Positions 16,804 to 24,597 of a stretch of DNA of 34,738 bases are shown here, piece by piece. The stretch covers positions 1 to 34,738 of the forward strand of contig CAZOKN010000018.1 in NCBI GenBank assembly GCA_964580525.1. The letters run 5' to 3'. A program made the translations under genes and the position numbers. This DNA is from CAZOKN01 sp964580525. Its GTDB lineage: Bacteria > Pseudomonadota > Alphaproteobacteria > Rickettsiales > UBA6187. How positions within the stretch are numbered: position 1 is the first letter of the stretch; each line of letters starts with the position of its first letter. The notes beneath the pieces are model-generated. The model worked only from the letters and a program-made list of their open reading frames with translations, was not told the DNA's origin and did no database searches.

Positions 16804-18003
16804 CTACTTCGCCAACCTCAGTCTCAGCGCATTCAACTTAATGAACCCTGCTGCGTCTTTCTGGTCGTAAACTGCATCTTCTTCGAAAGTTACGATGTCT
16901 TGCGAGTATATGCTGTTTGGCGATTTGCGGCCAACTGCTTCCACTGTGCCTTTATATAGCTTCAGGCGCACTGTGCCGTTCACGCGTGATTGGCTGGCAT
17001 CGATTGCAGCCTGCAACATTCTGCGCTCAGGGCTCCACCAATAGCCGTTGTAGATGAGTTCAGCATAGCGCGGCATTAATTCGTCCTTCAGGTGCATAGC
17101 GCCTTTATCAAGCGTGATGCTTTCAATTGCGCGGTGTGCTTTCAGCAAAATTGTGCCGCCCGGAGTTTCATAAACCCCGCGTGATTTCATGCCGATATAA
17201 CGGTTTTCAACAAGATCAAGTCTGCCCACGCCGTTTTTGCCGCCAACTTCGTTCAATTTTGCAAGCAAGCTAGCTGGAGATAGTGCTTTGCCATCAATTG
17301 CTACAGCATCGCCATTTTTAAATTCAATTTCAATATATGTAGGTTTATCCGGTGCTTCTTCAGGAGAAACAGTCAGGCGGAACATATCGTTGTGATATTC
17401 TTCCCAAGGATCTTCCAGAACTTTGCCTTCATAAGAAATGTGCAACAGGTTGGCATCTGTTGAATAAGGGGCTTCGCCGCGCTTATCTTTTGCCACCGGA
17501 ATTTTATTTTTTTCAGCATATTCAATCAATTTTGTACGGGAAGTTAAATCCCATTCTCTCCAAGGAGCGATGATTTTAATATCAGGCTTGAAAGCGTAAT
17601 AACCAAGTTCAAAACGCACCTGATCGTTACCTTTGCCGGTTGCGCCGTGAGCAACGGCGTCAGCGCCAGTAGCTTCAACGATTTCCATTTGTCTTTTTGC
17701 AATGAGTGGACGGGCGATGGAAGTGCCGAGCAGATATTGGCCTTCATAAACTGTGTTGGCGCGGAACATCGGGAAAACATAGTCACGCACGAATTCTTCT
17801 TTCAAATCATCGATAAAAATCTCATTCACACCAAATTGCTTGGCTTTTTCGCGTACTGGCGAAAGCTCTTCACCCTGGCCGATATCGGCAGTGAAAGTGA
17901 CAACCTCGCAGCCATAAACTTCTTTAAGCCAGCATAGTATAACAGATGTATCCAGACCACCTGAGTAAGCCAGAACTACTTTTTTGATATTCTTTTTGCT
18001 CAT
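16804..18003 (-). CDS. argG: Argininosuccinate synthase
   Basis: Joins citrulline and aspartate using ATP in arginine synthesis. The ATG at 18003 (MSKKNIKKVVLAYSGGLDTS) gives 399 aa, the normal length, and has GGGGAA about 6 nt upstream. A longer in-frame start at 18066 would add 21 non-conserved residues and is rejected. Motifs are the ATP pyrophosphatase P-loop AYSGGLDTS, TADIGQGEE, GATGKGNDQVRFE, APWREWDL, and NRYIGMKSRGVYETPGG. The gene stands alone: convergent with the Shedu-like gene, divergent from the dehydrogenase gene. Its presence shows at least part of an arginine pathway. Confidence 0.97.
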   Translation of the reverse strand: MSKKNIKKVVLAYSGGLDTSVILCWLKEVYGCEVVTFTADIGQGEELSPVREKAKQFGVNEIFIDDLKEEFVRDYVFPMFRANTVYEGQYLLGTSIARPLIAKRQMEIVEATGADAVAHGATGKGNDQVRFELGYYAFKPDIKIIAPWREWDLTSRTKLIEYAEKNKIPVAKDKRGEAPYSTDANLLHISYEGKVLEDPWEEYHNDMFRLTVSPEEAPDKPTYIEIEFKNGDAVAIDGKALSPASLLAKLNEVGGKNGVGRLDLVENRYIGMKSRGVYETPGGTILLKAHRAIESITLDKGAMHLKDELMPRYAELIYNGYWWSPERRMLQAAIDASQSRVNGTVRLKLYKGTVEAVGRKSPNSIYSQDIVTFEEDAVYDQKDAAGFIKLNALRLRLAK

Positions 18004-18071
18004 ATTGTTCCCCGTTATCTTTGTGTTTGCGCTATATATATAGGGAAAATTACGAACATAAAGCATTTTCT

Positions 18072-18196
18072 CAAATAACGTTTATATCTGGTGATTTTGT
18101 CGTCGAAAAGCTTTCAAAAATGCTCACGTATGTTAAATACGCTCCGCTTTTTAAAAGATTTTCTCCTAAAAATCCCTCAGATATAAACGTTATTTG
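18072..18196. repeat. 125-bp palindromic element between argG and the acyl-CoA dehydrogenase gene
   Basis: The 19-nt ends at 18072-18090 and 18178-18196 are perfect inverted repeats. The interior is an imperfect palindrome whose centre, near 18134, has CGTA/TACG flanking a 7-nt loop. The element could fold into one long hairpin. Form and position resemble intergenic palindromic elements (MITE or RPE type) of AT-rich alphaproteobacteria. An open frame crosses it (18021-18242), but that frame also overlaps the argG start and is not taken as a gene. Confidence 0.8.
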
Positions 18197-18260
18197 CACT
18201 TTAAAGTTAATGATTAGGGGATATAATAATATTGTACGTTAAATACCAGGAAGGTCATTT

Positions 18261-19958
18261 ATGAAAGAATATCAGGCGCCAATTGAAGAAATAATGTTCC
18301 TTTTGCAAGAGGTGCTGGATTATAAGTCTCTGATAAATATCGATAAATTTAAAGATTTTAATGATGATCTGGTAGCAGCAGTTTTGAATGAAGCGGCTAA
18401 GTTTTCTGGTGGTAAGCTGGCGCCGCTTAATATTGTTGGTGATAAAGAGGGCTGCAAAATTACAGATAGTAAGGTTAAAACCCCATCTGGTTTTAAGGAT
18501 GTATACAGGGAATTTGTTGAAAATGGCTGGAATTCTGTGCCGTTTGAGCCAGAATTTGGCGGGCAGGGCTTTCCAAAACTAATTGCTACAGCTATTTCTG
18601 AAATGTGGAGCGGTGCTAATATGGCTTTTGGCTTATGCCCGCTGCTCACGCAAGGCTCGGTGGAATTACTGCTGCATCATGGTTCTGTGCCGCAAAAAGA
18701 GAAATATTTGCGTAATTTAATTTCCGGCAATTGGACAGGTACAATGTGTCTTACAGAACCGCAAGCCGGCTCTGATGTTGGTGCAGTGACAACTTCTGCC
18801 GTAAAAAACGGTGATCACTATTTAATCAAAGGCCAAAAAATATTCATTACCTATGGCGAGCATGATTTTACCGACAATATCATTCATATGGTGTTGGCAA
18901 GGGTGAAAGGTGCGCCGGAAGGTGTAAAAGGTATATCTTTGTTTATCGTTCCGAAAATTCTGGATGATGGCAAAAGGAATGATTTAAAAGCGGTTAGCAT
19001 TGAACATAAAATGGGGATACATGCCAGCCCAACTGCTGTGATGTCTTTTGGCGATAATGCCGGGGCAGTTGGCTATTTGGTGGGGGCGGAAGGCGATGGT
19101 TTGAAAGCGATGTTTACCATGATGAATAATGCGCGCCTTTCTGTTGCGATAGAAGGGATTGCTGTAGCAGAGAATTCTTATCAAAAATCCTGGAATTATG
19201 CCAATGAACGTGTTCAGGGTGCACGTGGTAAAAAACAGGTGGCAATCATAAATCACCCGGATGTGAAAAGAATGCTGCTGAATATTGCGAGTAATACCGA
19301 AGCTGCAAGGGCGATTGCCTATTATGTTGCCAAGTGTATAGATGTTGCTAGTTCTCATGGTGACGAAAAAGAGCGAGCAAAAAATAATGCTATAGTTCAG
19401 ATTCTTATCCCGGTAATCAAATCTTATGCCACAGATGTTGGATTTTTGATGTCTTCAGAGGCTATGCAGGTGTTTGGTGGAGTTGGTTATATTGAAGAAA
19501 CCGGGATCGCTCAGAATGTACGAGATGCGCGTATCGCTCTGATATATGAAGGCACAAACGGTATACAGGCGCGTGATTTGGTTATGCGTAAGATGGTGGC
19601 GGAAGATGGCAAATTATTTAGTTTGTTTGCCGAAGAATTAAAAGAATTGGCAAAAAAATGCGATAATTTTACTGTTATGGCCATTGTTGAATCTTTGTGT
19701 GAGGTAACAAAATACCTACAATCTAAATTAAAAAATGAACCAGATGCTGTTGAATTTTATGCAAATTATTACTGTCGCATGGTGGCGCTTACTATTGGCG
19801 GAGTGATGATGTCTTTAAAACAAAATGCTGCAAAAAAACTTTTGGCTGATAAAAAAGGAAACGCAGAGTTTTTGAATAAAAAGATAGAAAATTCAGAGTT
19901 TTATTTAAAATATATACTGCCAGAAATTAACTTCCTGGCAGATATAGTTACGAAATAA
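18261..19958 (+). CDS. Acyl-CoA dehydrogenase
   Basis: FAD-dependent acyl-CoA dehydrogenase of the long bacterial type (565 aa, group of AcdA/DmdC-like proteins). It catalyses alpha-beta dehydrogenation of an acyl-CoA. Motifs include the substrate/FAD region MCLTEPQAGSDVGAVTT, the middle beta domain (GISLFIVPK), KMGIHASPTAVMSFGD, and the C-terminal helical domain with AMQVFGGVGYIEETG and RDARIALIYEGTNGIQARDL. Opening MKEYQAPIEEIMFLL is typical of alphaproteobacterial members. AGGAAGG precedes the ATG and a TATAAT at 18222-18227 is a likely -10. No electron-transfer flavoprotein or hydratase gene is adjacent, so the substrate is unknown (fatty acid or methylthiopropionyl-CoA type). Confidence 0.92.
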   Translation: MKEYQAPIEEIMFLLQEVLDYKSLINIDKFKDFNDDLVAAVLNEAAKFSGGKLAPLNIVGDKEGCKITDSKVKTPSGFKDVYREFVENGWNSVPFEPEFGGQGFPKLIATAISEMWSGANMAFGLCPLLTQGSVELLLHHGSVPQKEKYLRNLISGNWTGTMCLTEPQAGSDVGAVTTSAVKNGDHYLIKGQKIFITYGEHDFTDNIIHMVLARVKGAPEGVKGISLFIVPKILDDGKRNDLKAVSIEHKMGIHASPTAVMSFGDNAGAVGYLVGAEGDGLKAMFTMMNNARLSVAIEGIAVAENSYQKSWNYANERVQGARGKKQVAIINHPDVKRMLLNIASNTEAARAIAYYVAKCIDVASSHGDEKERAKNNAIVQILIPVIKSYATDVGFLMSSEAMQVFGGVGYIEETGIAQNVRDARIALIYEGTNGIQARDLVMRKMVAEDGKLFSLFAEELKELAKKCDNFTVMAIVESLCEVTKYLQSKLKNEPDAVEFYANYYCRMVALTIGGVMMSLKQNAAKKLLADKKGNAEFLNKKIENSEFYLKYILPEINFLADIVTK

Positions 19959-19959
19959 C

Positions 19960-20235
19960 TTAAGAAGCTTTTCTAATTCTTCTTTTCTTTGCGCGATTGC
20001 CAGAAGTGGCACGCTCGAATTTGTTGCGTTCTTTGCTCCACTCGTAGCGATATGTTATTGTTTTTACTTCAGTTATTAAGATATCGCCGTTAGCTAGTTG
20101 CATTATGTCAGCACCTTTATTTAGTGCATCATTCACTAAATGGGCTGATTTTTTTATATAATTTATATCAGTTGCGATGTTATCATCATTGGTGGCAACT
20201 GGCAGGTTCTTTATAAAATTTATAACTGATGACAT
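19960..20235 (-). CDS. Small basic-tailed protein, unknown function
   Basis: A 91-aa protein I cannot assign with confidence. It has a predicted alpha/beta core (INYIKKSAHLVNDALNKGAD, then LANGDILITEVKTITYRYEW) and a very basic tail (GNRAKKRRIRKAS). It resembles short proteins restricted to Rickettsiales-like bacteria (perhaps DUF2671), which only a profile search could confirm. AGGAG lies 10 nt before the ATG. Two TTAA-N7-TTAA boxes lie 35-95 nt upstream, so it may belong to the CtrA regulon. Its stop is one base from the convergent dehydrogenase stop, and no terminator is visible. Confidence 0.65.
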   Translation of the reverse strand: MSSVINFIKNLPVATNDDNIATDINYIKKSAHLVNDALNKGADIMQLANGDILITEVKTITYRYEWSKERNKFERATSGNRAKKRRIRKAS

Positions 20236-20269
20236 AAAATATATTCTCCTAAAGTTACTTACTTAGAAA

Positions 20270-20284
20270 TTAAAATGCGGTTAA
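20270..20284 (-). promoter_or_regulatory. CtrA-like box, proximal, before the 91-aa gene
   Basis: TTAA-N7-TTAA (N7 = AATGCGG). It is 35 nt upstream of the minus-strand start at 20235. No good -10 is found at the 11-nt spacing (GTAACT there), so it may act as a second or repressing site. Confidence 0.35.
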
Positions 20285-20300
20285 ATTTCGATGGTGAATA

Positions 20301-20330
20301 ATTATCAGCTAATTATTAACAAATCGTTAA
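20301..20330 (-). promoter_or_regulatory. CtrA-like box, distal, with possible -10
   Basis: TTAA-N7-TTAAC at 20316-20331. On the minus strand GATAAT at 20306 to 20301 is a fair -10, but the spacing to the box is 9 nt rather than 11. It would drive the 91-aa gene with a leader of about 60 nt. Confidence 0.4.
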
Positions 20331-20367
20331 CGGCTCTTAAAAAAATGAAAATATTTTTAAATAAATT

Positions 20368-20402
20368 AAAAAGGCCATATTTTTATAAAACATGGCCTTT
20401 TT
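20368..20402 (-). terminator. Rho-independent terminator after flgH
   Basis: GGCCAT (20373-20378) pairs with ATGGCC (20392-20397), flanked by A and T runs. On the minus strand the stem is followed by TTTTT just beyond the flgH stop. It closes the flgF-flgG-flgA-flgH operon. Confidence 0.85.
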
Positions 20403-20407
20403 TTTAT

Positions 20408-21148
20408 TTAGAACGGTGATAACACATCTATAATTTGGCTGCCAATGCGAGGCTGTTGCACGTTGGTAATTTGGCCTTTGCCGCCATAAGAGATTCTGGC
20501 TTCTGCGATCTGGTCAGAGTCTACAGCATTGTCTGCGCTTATGTCTTCAGGGCGAACAATTCCGTCTACTGTAACTTTACGGAGTTCAAAATTAACCCGA
20601 ATTTCCTGATCGCCATGAACTACAAGATTACCATTTGGCAAAATCTGTGTGACCATTGCGGCAACAGATGTTTCAATTTTTTCCTGACGGGCGATTTTTC
20701 CGGTTCCTGTTGAATCGGTAGAACCAGCTAAATCAAGCAATTTTGCAGGATCAGCTACTCCAGGTATTGCGCCTAATATCTTATTTTCCAGGCCATATAT
20801 ACTTGGCGCATTAGCACTGTCAGAGGTTTTTCTGTTACGTGTTGTCTGGTTATCCAGCTGTGCTTTATCTTTGATTTTTACAGTTACAGTTAATATATCG
20901 CCAACTCTACGTGCTTTCATGTCTTTGAAAAAGGCACGTGCGCCCGGTTGCCAAAGAGAATTAGAATATTTGGGACTGTTTTCTTCGTCATCAACATTCC
21001 ATTCCAGAGGATTATAGCTCTCTTTTTCCATAGGCAGAACTACCTGTTCCATCGATGGCGGTTTTCCAACGGCATCAAGTTCGGCAAGCTGAGAAGAGCA
21101 GCCTGTAGTTACCAGAGTCAAACCAATTAGTGCTTTCTTAAAATTCAT
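20408..21148 (-). CDS. flgH: Flagellar L-ring lipoprotein
   Basis: Outer-membrane L-ring subunit of the flagellar basal body. The 246-aa protein has a lipoprotein signal with lipobox TTGC (Cys17) and the family segment SLWQPGARAFFKDMKARRVGDILTV. Further on it has QILPNGNLVVHGDQEIRVN and the C-terminal GRINVGxxxDxxxP-like region (YGGKGQITNVQQPRIGSQIIDVLSPF). Length is normal for alphaproteobacteria. Last gene of the operon, 18 nt after flgA. The Shine-Dalgarno sequence is weak (AAGAA). Confidence 0.96.
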   Translation of the reverse strand: MNFKKALIGLTLVTTGCSSQLAELDAVGKPPSMEQVVLPMEKESYNPLEWNVDDEENSPKYSNSLWQPGARAFFKDMKARRVGDILTVTVKIKDKAQLDNQTTRNRKTSDSANAPSIYGLENKILGAIPGVADPAKLLDLAGSTDSTGTGKIARQEKIETSVAAMVTQILPNGNLVVHGDQEIRVNFELRKVTVDGIVRPEDISADNAVDSDQIAEARISYGGKGQITNVQQPRIGSQIIDVLSPF

Positions 21149-21166
21149 TTCTTATATACCCCGGGA

Positions 21167-21928
21167 TTATAAATCTGCTTTTTGTTCAGATACGACCACA
21201 ATATCGCTACCTTGTACGACTGCATCAATTATTTTATTACTTTCCTTATTTCTGACCTTTATAAGATCGCCTTTGCCGCCAGCCTCTATTGCAACACCAG
21301 AAGTTCTAAGGGTCATAAAATCAGCTTTATATAATATACTAACTTCCTGATTGCGAGATACGATAGTTTCTTTTGCTAAATCTTTATCCCTTATAGGCGA
21401 CATAGCCTGTATAGTTCTTTTAAGTGATTTTCCTATCAGATCAGAATCGCTTGTTATAATAGTATCGTGAATCCTTTTCTTTTCTATATCCATCCATTCT
21501 ATATCGGTATCAGAAATTATAGATTTATTAGCCATAGCACTTTTGAAAACAGGTATTTTTATCATTTCATCGTAAGTGCCGTTTATAACTATAGATTCTT
21601 TAAAATTATTGCCTGCTTTAAAAGAAATATTTGCTTTGAAACGACCATTGCTTTTCGACACTGAAATGTTGTTTATATCGACAAAATATTGGCGTGATTT
21701 TCCTTTTAATTTTATGCCTTTTTCATAATCAGCAATATTGATGCTAACATTTTCGGAAACGCCATTTTTTTTCAGCTCATCAGCTAGCATAATTTTTATG
21801 TCACTGGCATTTATTATATTTGCCTTATCTATGCCTCCAGGCTCTGGAGAAATTATCTGCCCTGCAAACGCCATACTGCAAAACAGTAATGAACATAAGA
21901 AGGTGATTATTTTAAAATGTTTTTTCAT
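21167..21928 (-). CDS. flgA: Flagellar P-ring assembly chaperone
   Basis: Periplasmic chaperone for P-ring formation. The 253-aa protein starts with a Sec signal peptide (ending SMAFA). The C-terminal half carries the SAF-type domain and the FlgA ending: SPIRDKDLAKETIVSRNQEV, then LRTSGVAIEAGGKGDLIKVRNKESNKIIDAVVQGSD. A weak TAGG precedes the ATG. It lies 27 nt after flgG. The flgI gene for the P-ring itself is not in the window. Confidence 0.93.
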   Translation of the reverse strand: MKKHFKIITFLCSLLFCSMAFAGQIISPEPGGIDKANIINASDIKIMLADELKKNGVSENVSINIADYEKGIKLKGKSRQYFVDINNISVSKSNGRFKANISFKAGNNFKESIVINGTYDEMIKIPVFKSAMANKSIISDTDIEWMDIEKKRIHDTIITSDSDLIGKSLKRTIQAMSPIRDKDLAKETIVSRNQEVSILYKADFMTLRTSGVAIEAGGKGDLIKVRNKESNKIIDAVVQGSDIVVVSEQKADL

Positions 21929-21955
21929 ATTAATACCTATTTAACCTAGTTAAGA

Positions 21956-22741
21956 TTAAGCAACCTGATTTAAGGTTTTCATTGTTTGGTCGGCTGCTTC
22001 CATAACTTTAATATTCATTTCAAAAGCTCTTTGTGCGGAAATCATATCTGTAAGCTCAGTAACTGCAGCTACGTTTGAACCTTCGAGCCATCCCTGTATT
22101 ATATTACCAAATCCTTCCTGGCCTGGAATACCGTCAATTGGTGTGCCGGAAGCTTCAGTTTCATTTAATAAGTTTTTACCTTTTGATTCCATGCCGGCCT
22201 CGTTGGTAAATTTTACAAGTTCAAACTGTCCAAGATTCGATGGAGTAACTTCTCCCGCAATAGAGGCAATTACTTCGCCATTAGCATTGATAGTTATGTC
22301 AGTAGCATTATCAGGAACTGTAATTCCGGGAGATACTGTGTAGCCGTCAGAAGTTACAATTGTTCCTTCGCCATTAACTTGGAAAGCTCCAGCTCTAGTA
22401 TACGATTCAGTACCATCTGGAAGAATTATACGAAAAAATCCTTTACCGTTGATAGCAATATCAAAAGTACTACTGGTTTGTTGCATTGGACCTTGTTCGG
22501 TTATGCTGTATACCGCTCCTGTAGATACTCCCAAGCCTATTTGTATACCTGTAGGTATTACAGTTCCGGCATCAGAAGATTGTGTGCCAACATGCTGATC
22601 TTGTACATAGAGCAAGTCTTGAAATTCAGCTCTTTTTCTTTTGTATCCAGTTGTGTTTTGGTTGGCAAGGTTGTTCGCGATTACATCTATGTTAGTAGTC
22701 GCTGCTTGCATTCCTGTTGCGGCTGTGTGTAAAGCTTGCAT
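21956..22741 (-). CDS. flgG: Flagellar distal rod protein
   Basis: Distal rod subunit exported by the flagellar type III apparatus. The 261-aa product begins MQALHTAATGMQAATTNIDVIANNLANQNTTGYK, the standard rod-protein start with the ANNLAN motif and no cleavable signal. It ends with the axial C-terminal heptad region (MISAQRAFEMNIKVMEAADQTMKTLNQVA). AGGAGA is 6 nt before the ATG. It follows flgF by 9 nt. Sequence and length are normal, which contrasts with the damaged flgF beside it. Confidence 0.97.
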   Translation of the reverse strand: MQALHTAATGMQAATTNIDVIANNLANQNTTGYKRKRAEFQDLLYVQDQHVGTQSSDAGTVIPTGIQIGLGVSTGAVYSITEQGPMQQTSSTFDIAINGKGFFRIILPDGTESYTRAGAFQVNGEGTIVTSDGYTVSPGITVPDNATDITINANGEVIASIAGEVTPSNLGQFELVKFTNEAGMESKGKNLLNETEASGTPIDGIPGQEGFGNIIQGWLEGSNVAAVTELTDMISAQRAFEMNIKVMEAADQTMKTLNQVA

Positions 22742-22750
22742 TGTTATCTC

Positions 22751-23533
22751 CTACTGTTGTGTCAAAGTTCTTATTAAATTTGTCTGCAAACCACTGTAGT
22801 TATCTTGTAGTTTTGCGGTTATTTCTATTTGTCTGGATACTTCAATTAATTGCGTCATGGCGGTTACTGAGTTTACATTAGAGTTTTCCAATGCGCCTTG
22901 AACTACTTTAGAATCCTCTGTGGCAATTGGAGATTGTTCGGTTTTGTATAAACCATCACCTTCGCGTACCATTAAATTTTCATTTTCAAAAATGAATACA
23001 CCAATTTGTCCGCGTTCTTCAGGACCAGAACTTACAAGTCCATTTTCACGTATTGTTACATCCACATCATTTTCAGTAAATTCAACCTGACCACCGCCAG
23101 GACCCATTATAGGGTATTCTTCTTTTGTAACTAAAATTCCTTCAGAGTTTGTTTTAAAATTACCAGCGCGTGTATATCTGAAACCTCTTGGAGTGCTGAC
23201 CATGAAATAGCCAGGGCCGCTAATTGCAACGTCCAGAGGGCGTGCGGTTGTAGACATTCCGCCTTGGGAAGAATCGCGTGCTGTTGTTGATATGTTATGG
23301 AAGGCAATACCAGACTTATCTCTTATGGGTTTTTTGTATTGTCCTTAACTGTCTTTCTCTAACTTAAATCCAGTTGTATTTACGTTAGCTGCCATGTCAG
23401 AAATTCTACTTTGTGACTGCAACAAATCACGTTGTCTTGCTGTCATTACATAAGAAAAATTATCTGCCTGCGCACTAAAGCAAAGTGGAGATGCTATAAG
23501 CAAAGATAATATAATAAAAAAAACTTTTACCAT
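22751..23533 (-). pseudogene. flgF: flgF (proximal rod) with an in-frame stop codon
   Basis: The two reading frames on either side of the TAA at 23347-23345 are the same frame and together make one FlgF of about 260 residues. The 5' part gives 62 codons ending NTTGFKLEKDS. After the stop the frame continues GQYKKPIRDKSGIAFHNI and then RPLDVAISGPGYFMVSTPRGFRYTRAGNF, ending in the axial region QLIEVSRQIEITAKLQDNYSGLQTNLIRTL. One base change in TAA would restore the gene. The N-terminus is also odd: from the ATG at 23533 it begins with a Sec-like signal peptide (MVKVFFIILSLLIASPLCFSA) before the rod motif, and the usual ANNxAN is degenerate. It is first in the operon behind a sigma-54 promoter. 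A sequencing error in a draft assembly is possible. Confidence 0.8.
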
Positions 23534-23640
23534 TACAAAACCCAAAACTATTAATTATAGTTCGGGCTACCTGCCGATTAATAAATCATCATAAAAATAC
23601 TTTTTAAAGACGATCTAATGCTACATGCTAAAAAATATAA

Positions 23641-23656
23641 AGCACATACCGTGCCA
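23641..23656 (-). promoter_or_regulatory. Sigma-54 promoter of the flgF-flgG-flgA-flgH operon
   Basis: The minus strand reads TGGCACGGTATGTGCT. The -24 element TGGCACG is a full match, and the -12 GC falls at the exact required spacing. Transcription should start near 23630, giving a leader of about 97 nt before flgF. Sigma-54 control of rod and ring operons is known in other alphaproteobacteria such as Caulobacter. No enhancer was identified. Confidence 0.8.
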
Positions 23657-23762
23657 ATTTTTATTTTATATTGATTTTAAAGGTCTGCAGGATTTTTGTG
23701 ATTAAAATTTTTTACTTTTTAAAATAAAAAAATAGGGCAAAATTTTCTTCTTTAGGAAAAAA

Positions 23763-23873
23763 ATGCCTGACGTTTATATAGTGAGCAATAATTTTAATAA
23801 TAGTTTTATTGTTTATACTATATTTAGTGTTTTTATATTGAGATATATGCTAGATATAATTATAGTACCATAG
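23763..23873 (+). CDS. Possible 36-aa hydrophobic small protein upstream of fliL
   Basis: ATG at 23763 preceded by AGGAAA at good spacing, then 36 codons to TAG at 23871-23873. The product (begins MPDVYIVSNNFNNSF) has one hydrophobic stretch that could span the membrane. In such AT-rich DNA a hydrophobic open stretch may be chance, and no family is recognised. Confidence 0.25.
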   Translation: MPDVYIVSNNFNNSFIVYTIFSVFILRYMLDIIIVP

Positions 23874-23914
23874 TTATATTTTTTTGTTCAATTTAGTGAT
23901 TTTAGGTTTTTGCC

Positions 23915-24577
23915 ATGGCTGATGAAAAGAAGAAAGATGCTGAAAAAGAGGGCAAGGAAGAAGCAAAAGAAGAAGGGAAAGAAGAGGGAAAAGGCAAGGA
24001 AGAAAAAGGCGAAAAAAAAGAAGGTGAAGCTGGTGCAGAAGGCGCTGAGGGTGCCGCTGGTGAGGCTGGTGCCGAAGGTGGTGACAGCAAAAAAAGCAAG
24101 AAAAAAATGATAATCCTGATAGTGGTTGCTATCGTCGTTGTTTTAGGAATAGCGGTGCCTGCAGTTTTATATATAACAGGATTTTTTAATAAGAAACCTG
24201 TTGTGACAGAGCAGTCAGGTGAAGCTGGTGGAAAAGGTGAGCCAGTGGTTGGTCCAGATGGTGTAGTAGAGCAGCCGGTTTTTTATGATATGGCGGAATT
24301 TATAGTTAATTTAAATGTTGGAAGCAAAAGGCCAAGCTTTTTGAAAATGACAGTTTCTCTTGAAATTCCAGGTGAATCACAAGTGCCGAGAATTGAAGAA
24401 AAAATGCCGAGAATAAGAGATAGTTTTCAGGTTTATTTGCGTGAATTGCGTCAGGAAGATTTACAGGGCTCGGCAGGACTTTATCGTTTGAGAGAAGAAC
24501 TTTTACTGAGAATAAACAAGGTTGTTTACCCGGCTAAAGTTAATGATATTTTGTTTAAAGAAATTTTAGTACAGTAG
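23915..24577 (+). CDS. fliL: Flagellar basal body-associated protein FliL
   Basis: Inner-membrane protein that surrounds the stator at the flagellar motor. The 220-aa protein has a cytoplasmic tail of about 66 residues almost wholly of Lys, Glu, Gly and Ala, much longer than in well-known FliL. One membrane segment follows (MIILIVVAIVVVLGIAVPAVLYI, about 67-89), then the periplasmic SPFH-like domain (YDMAEFIVNLNV, then FLKMTVSLEI) and the C-terminal PAKVNDILFKEILVQ. AGG lies 8 nt before the ATG. First gene of fliL-fliM-25608-motE, spaced 20 nt from fliM. Confidence 0.92.
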   Translation: MADEKKKDAEKEGKEEAKEEGKEEGKGKEEKGEKKEGEAGAEGAEGAAGEAGAEGGDSKKSKKKMIILIVVAIVVVLGIAVPAVLYITGFFNKKPVVTEQSGEAGGKGEPVVGPDGVVEQPVFYDMAEFIVNLNVGSKRPSFLKMTVSLEIPGESQVPRIEEKMPRIRDSFQVYLRELRQEDLQGSAGLYRLREELLLRINKVVYPAKVNDILFKEILVQ

Positions 24578-24597
24578 TTTTTAATTGTAGTAGGTTT

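Larger units (their letters stand above)
23534..23914. other. Divergent intergenic region, flgF operon / fliL operon
   Basis: About 380 bp of very AT-rich sequence between two divergent flagellar operons. It holds the sigma-54 promoter for the minus-strand operon (23641-23656) and a possible 36-codon ORF (23763-23873). I found no clear promoter for fliL and no TTAA-N7-TTAA box. Confidence 0.7.

Noticed and set aside
18021..18242. 73-codon plus-strand ORF overlapping the argG start and the palindromic element
   Set aside because: It lies antisense to the argG 5' region and is made mostly of the inverted repeat; no ribosome-binding site supports it. Treated as part of the repeat.
23345..23347. 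Reading TAA as a sense codon (altered genetic code)
   Set aside because: All other genes in the window end normally at TAA or TAG and no other in-frame TAA is seen inside conserved genes; mutation or error is simpler.
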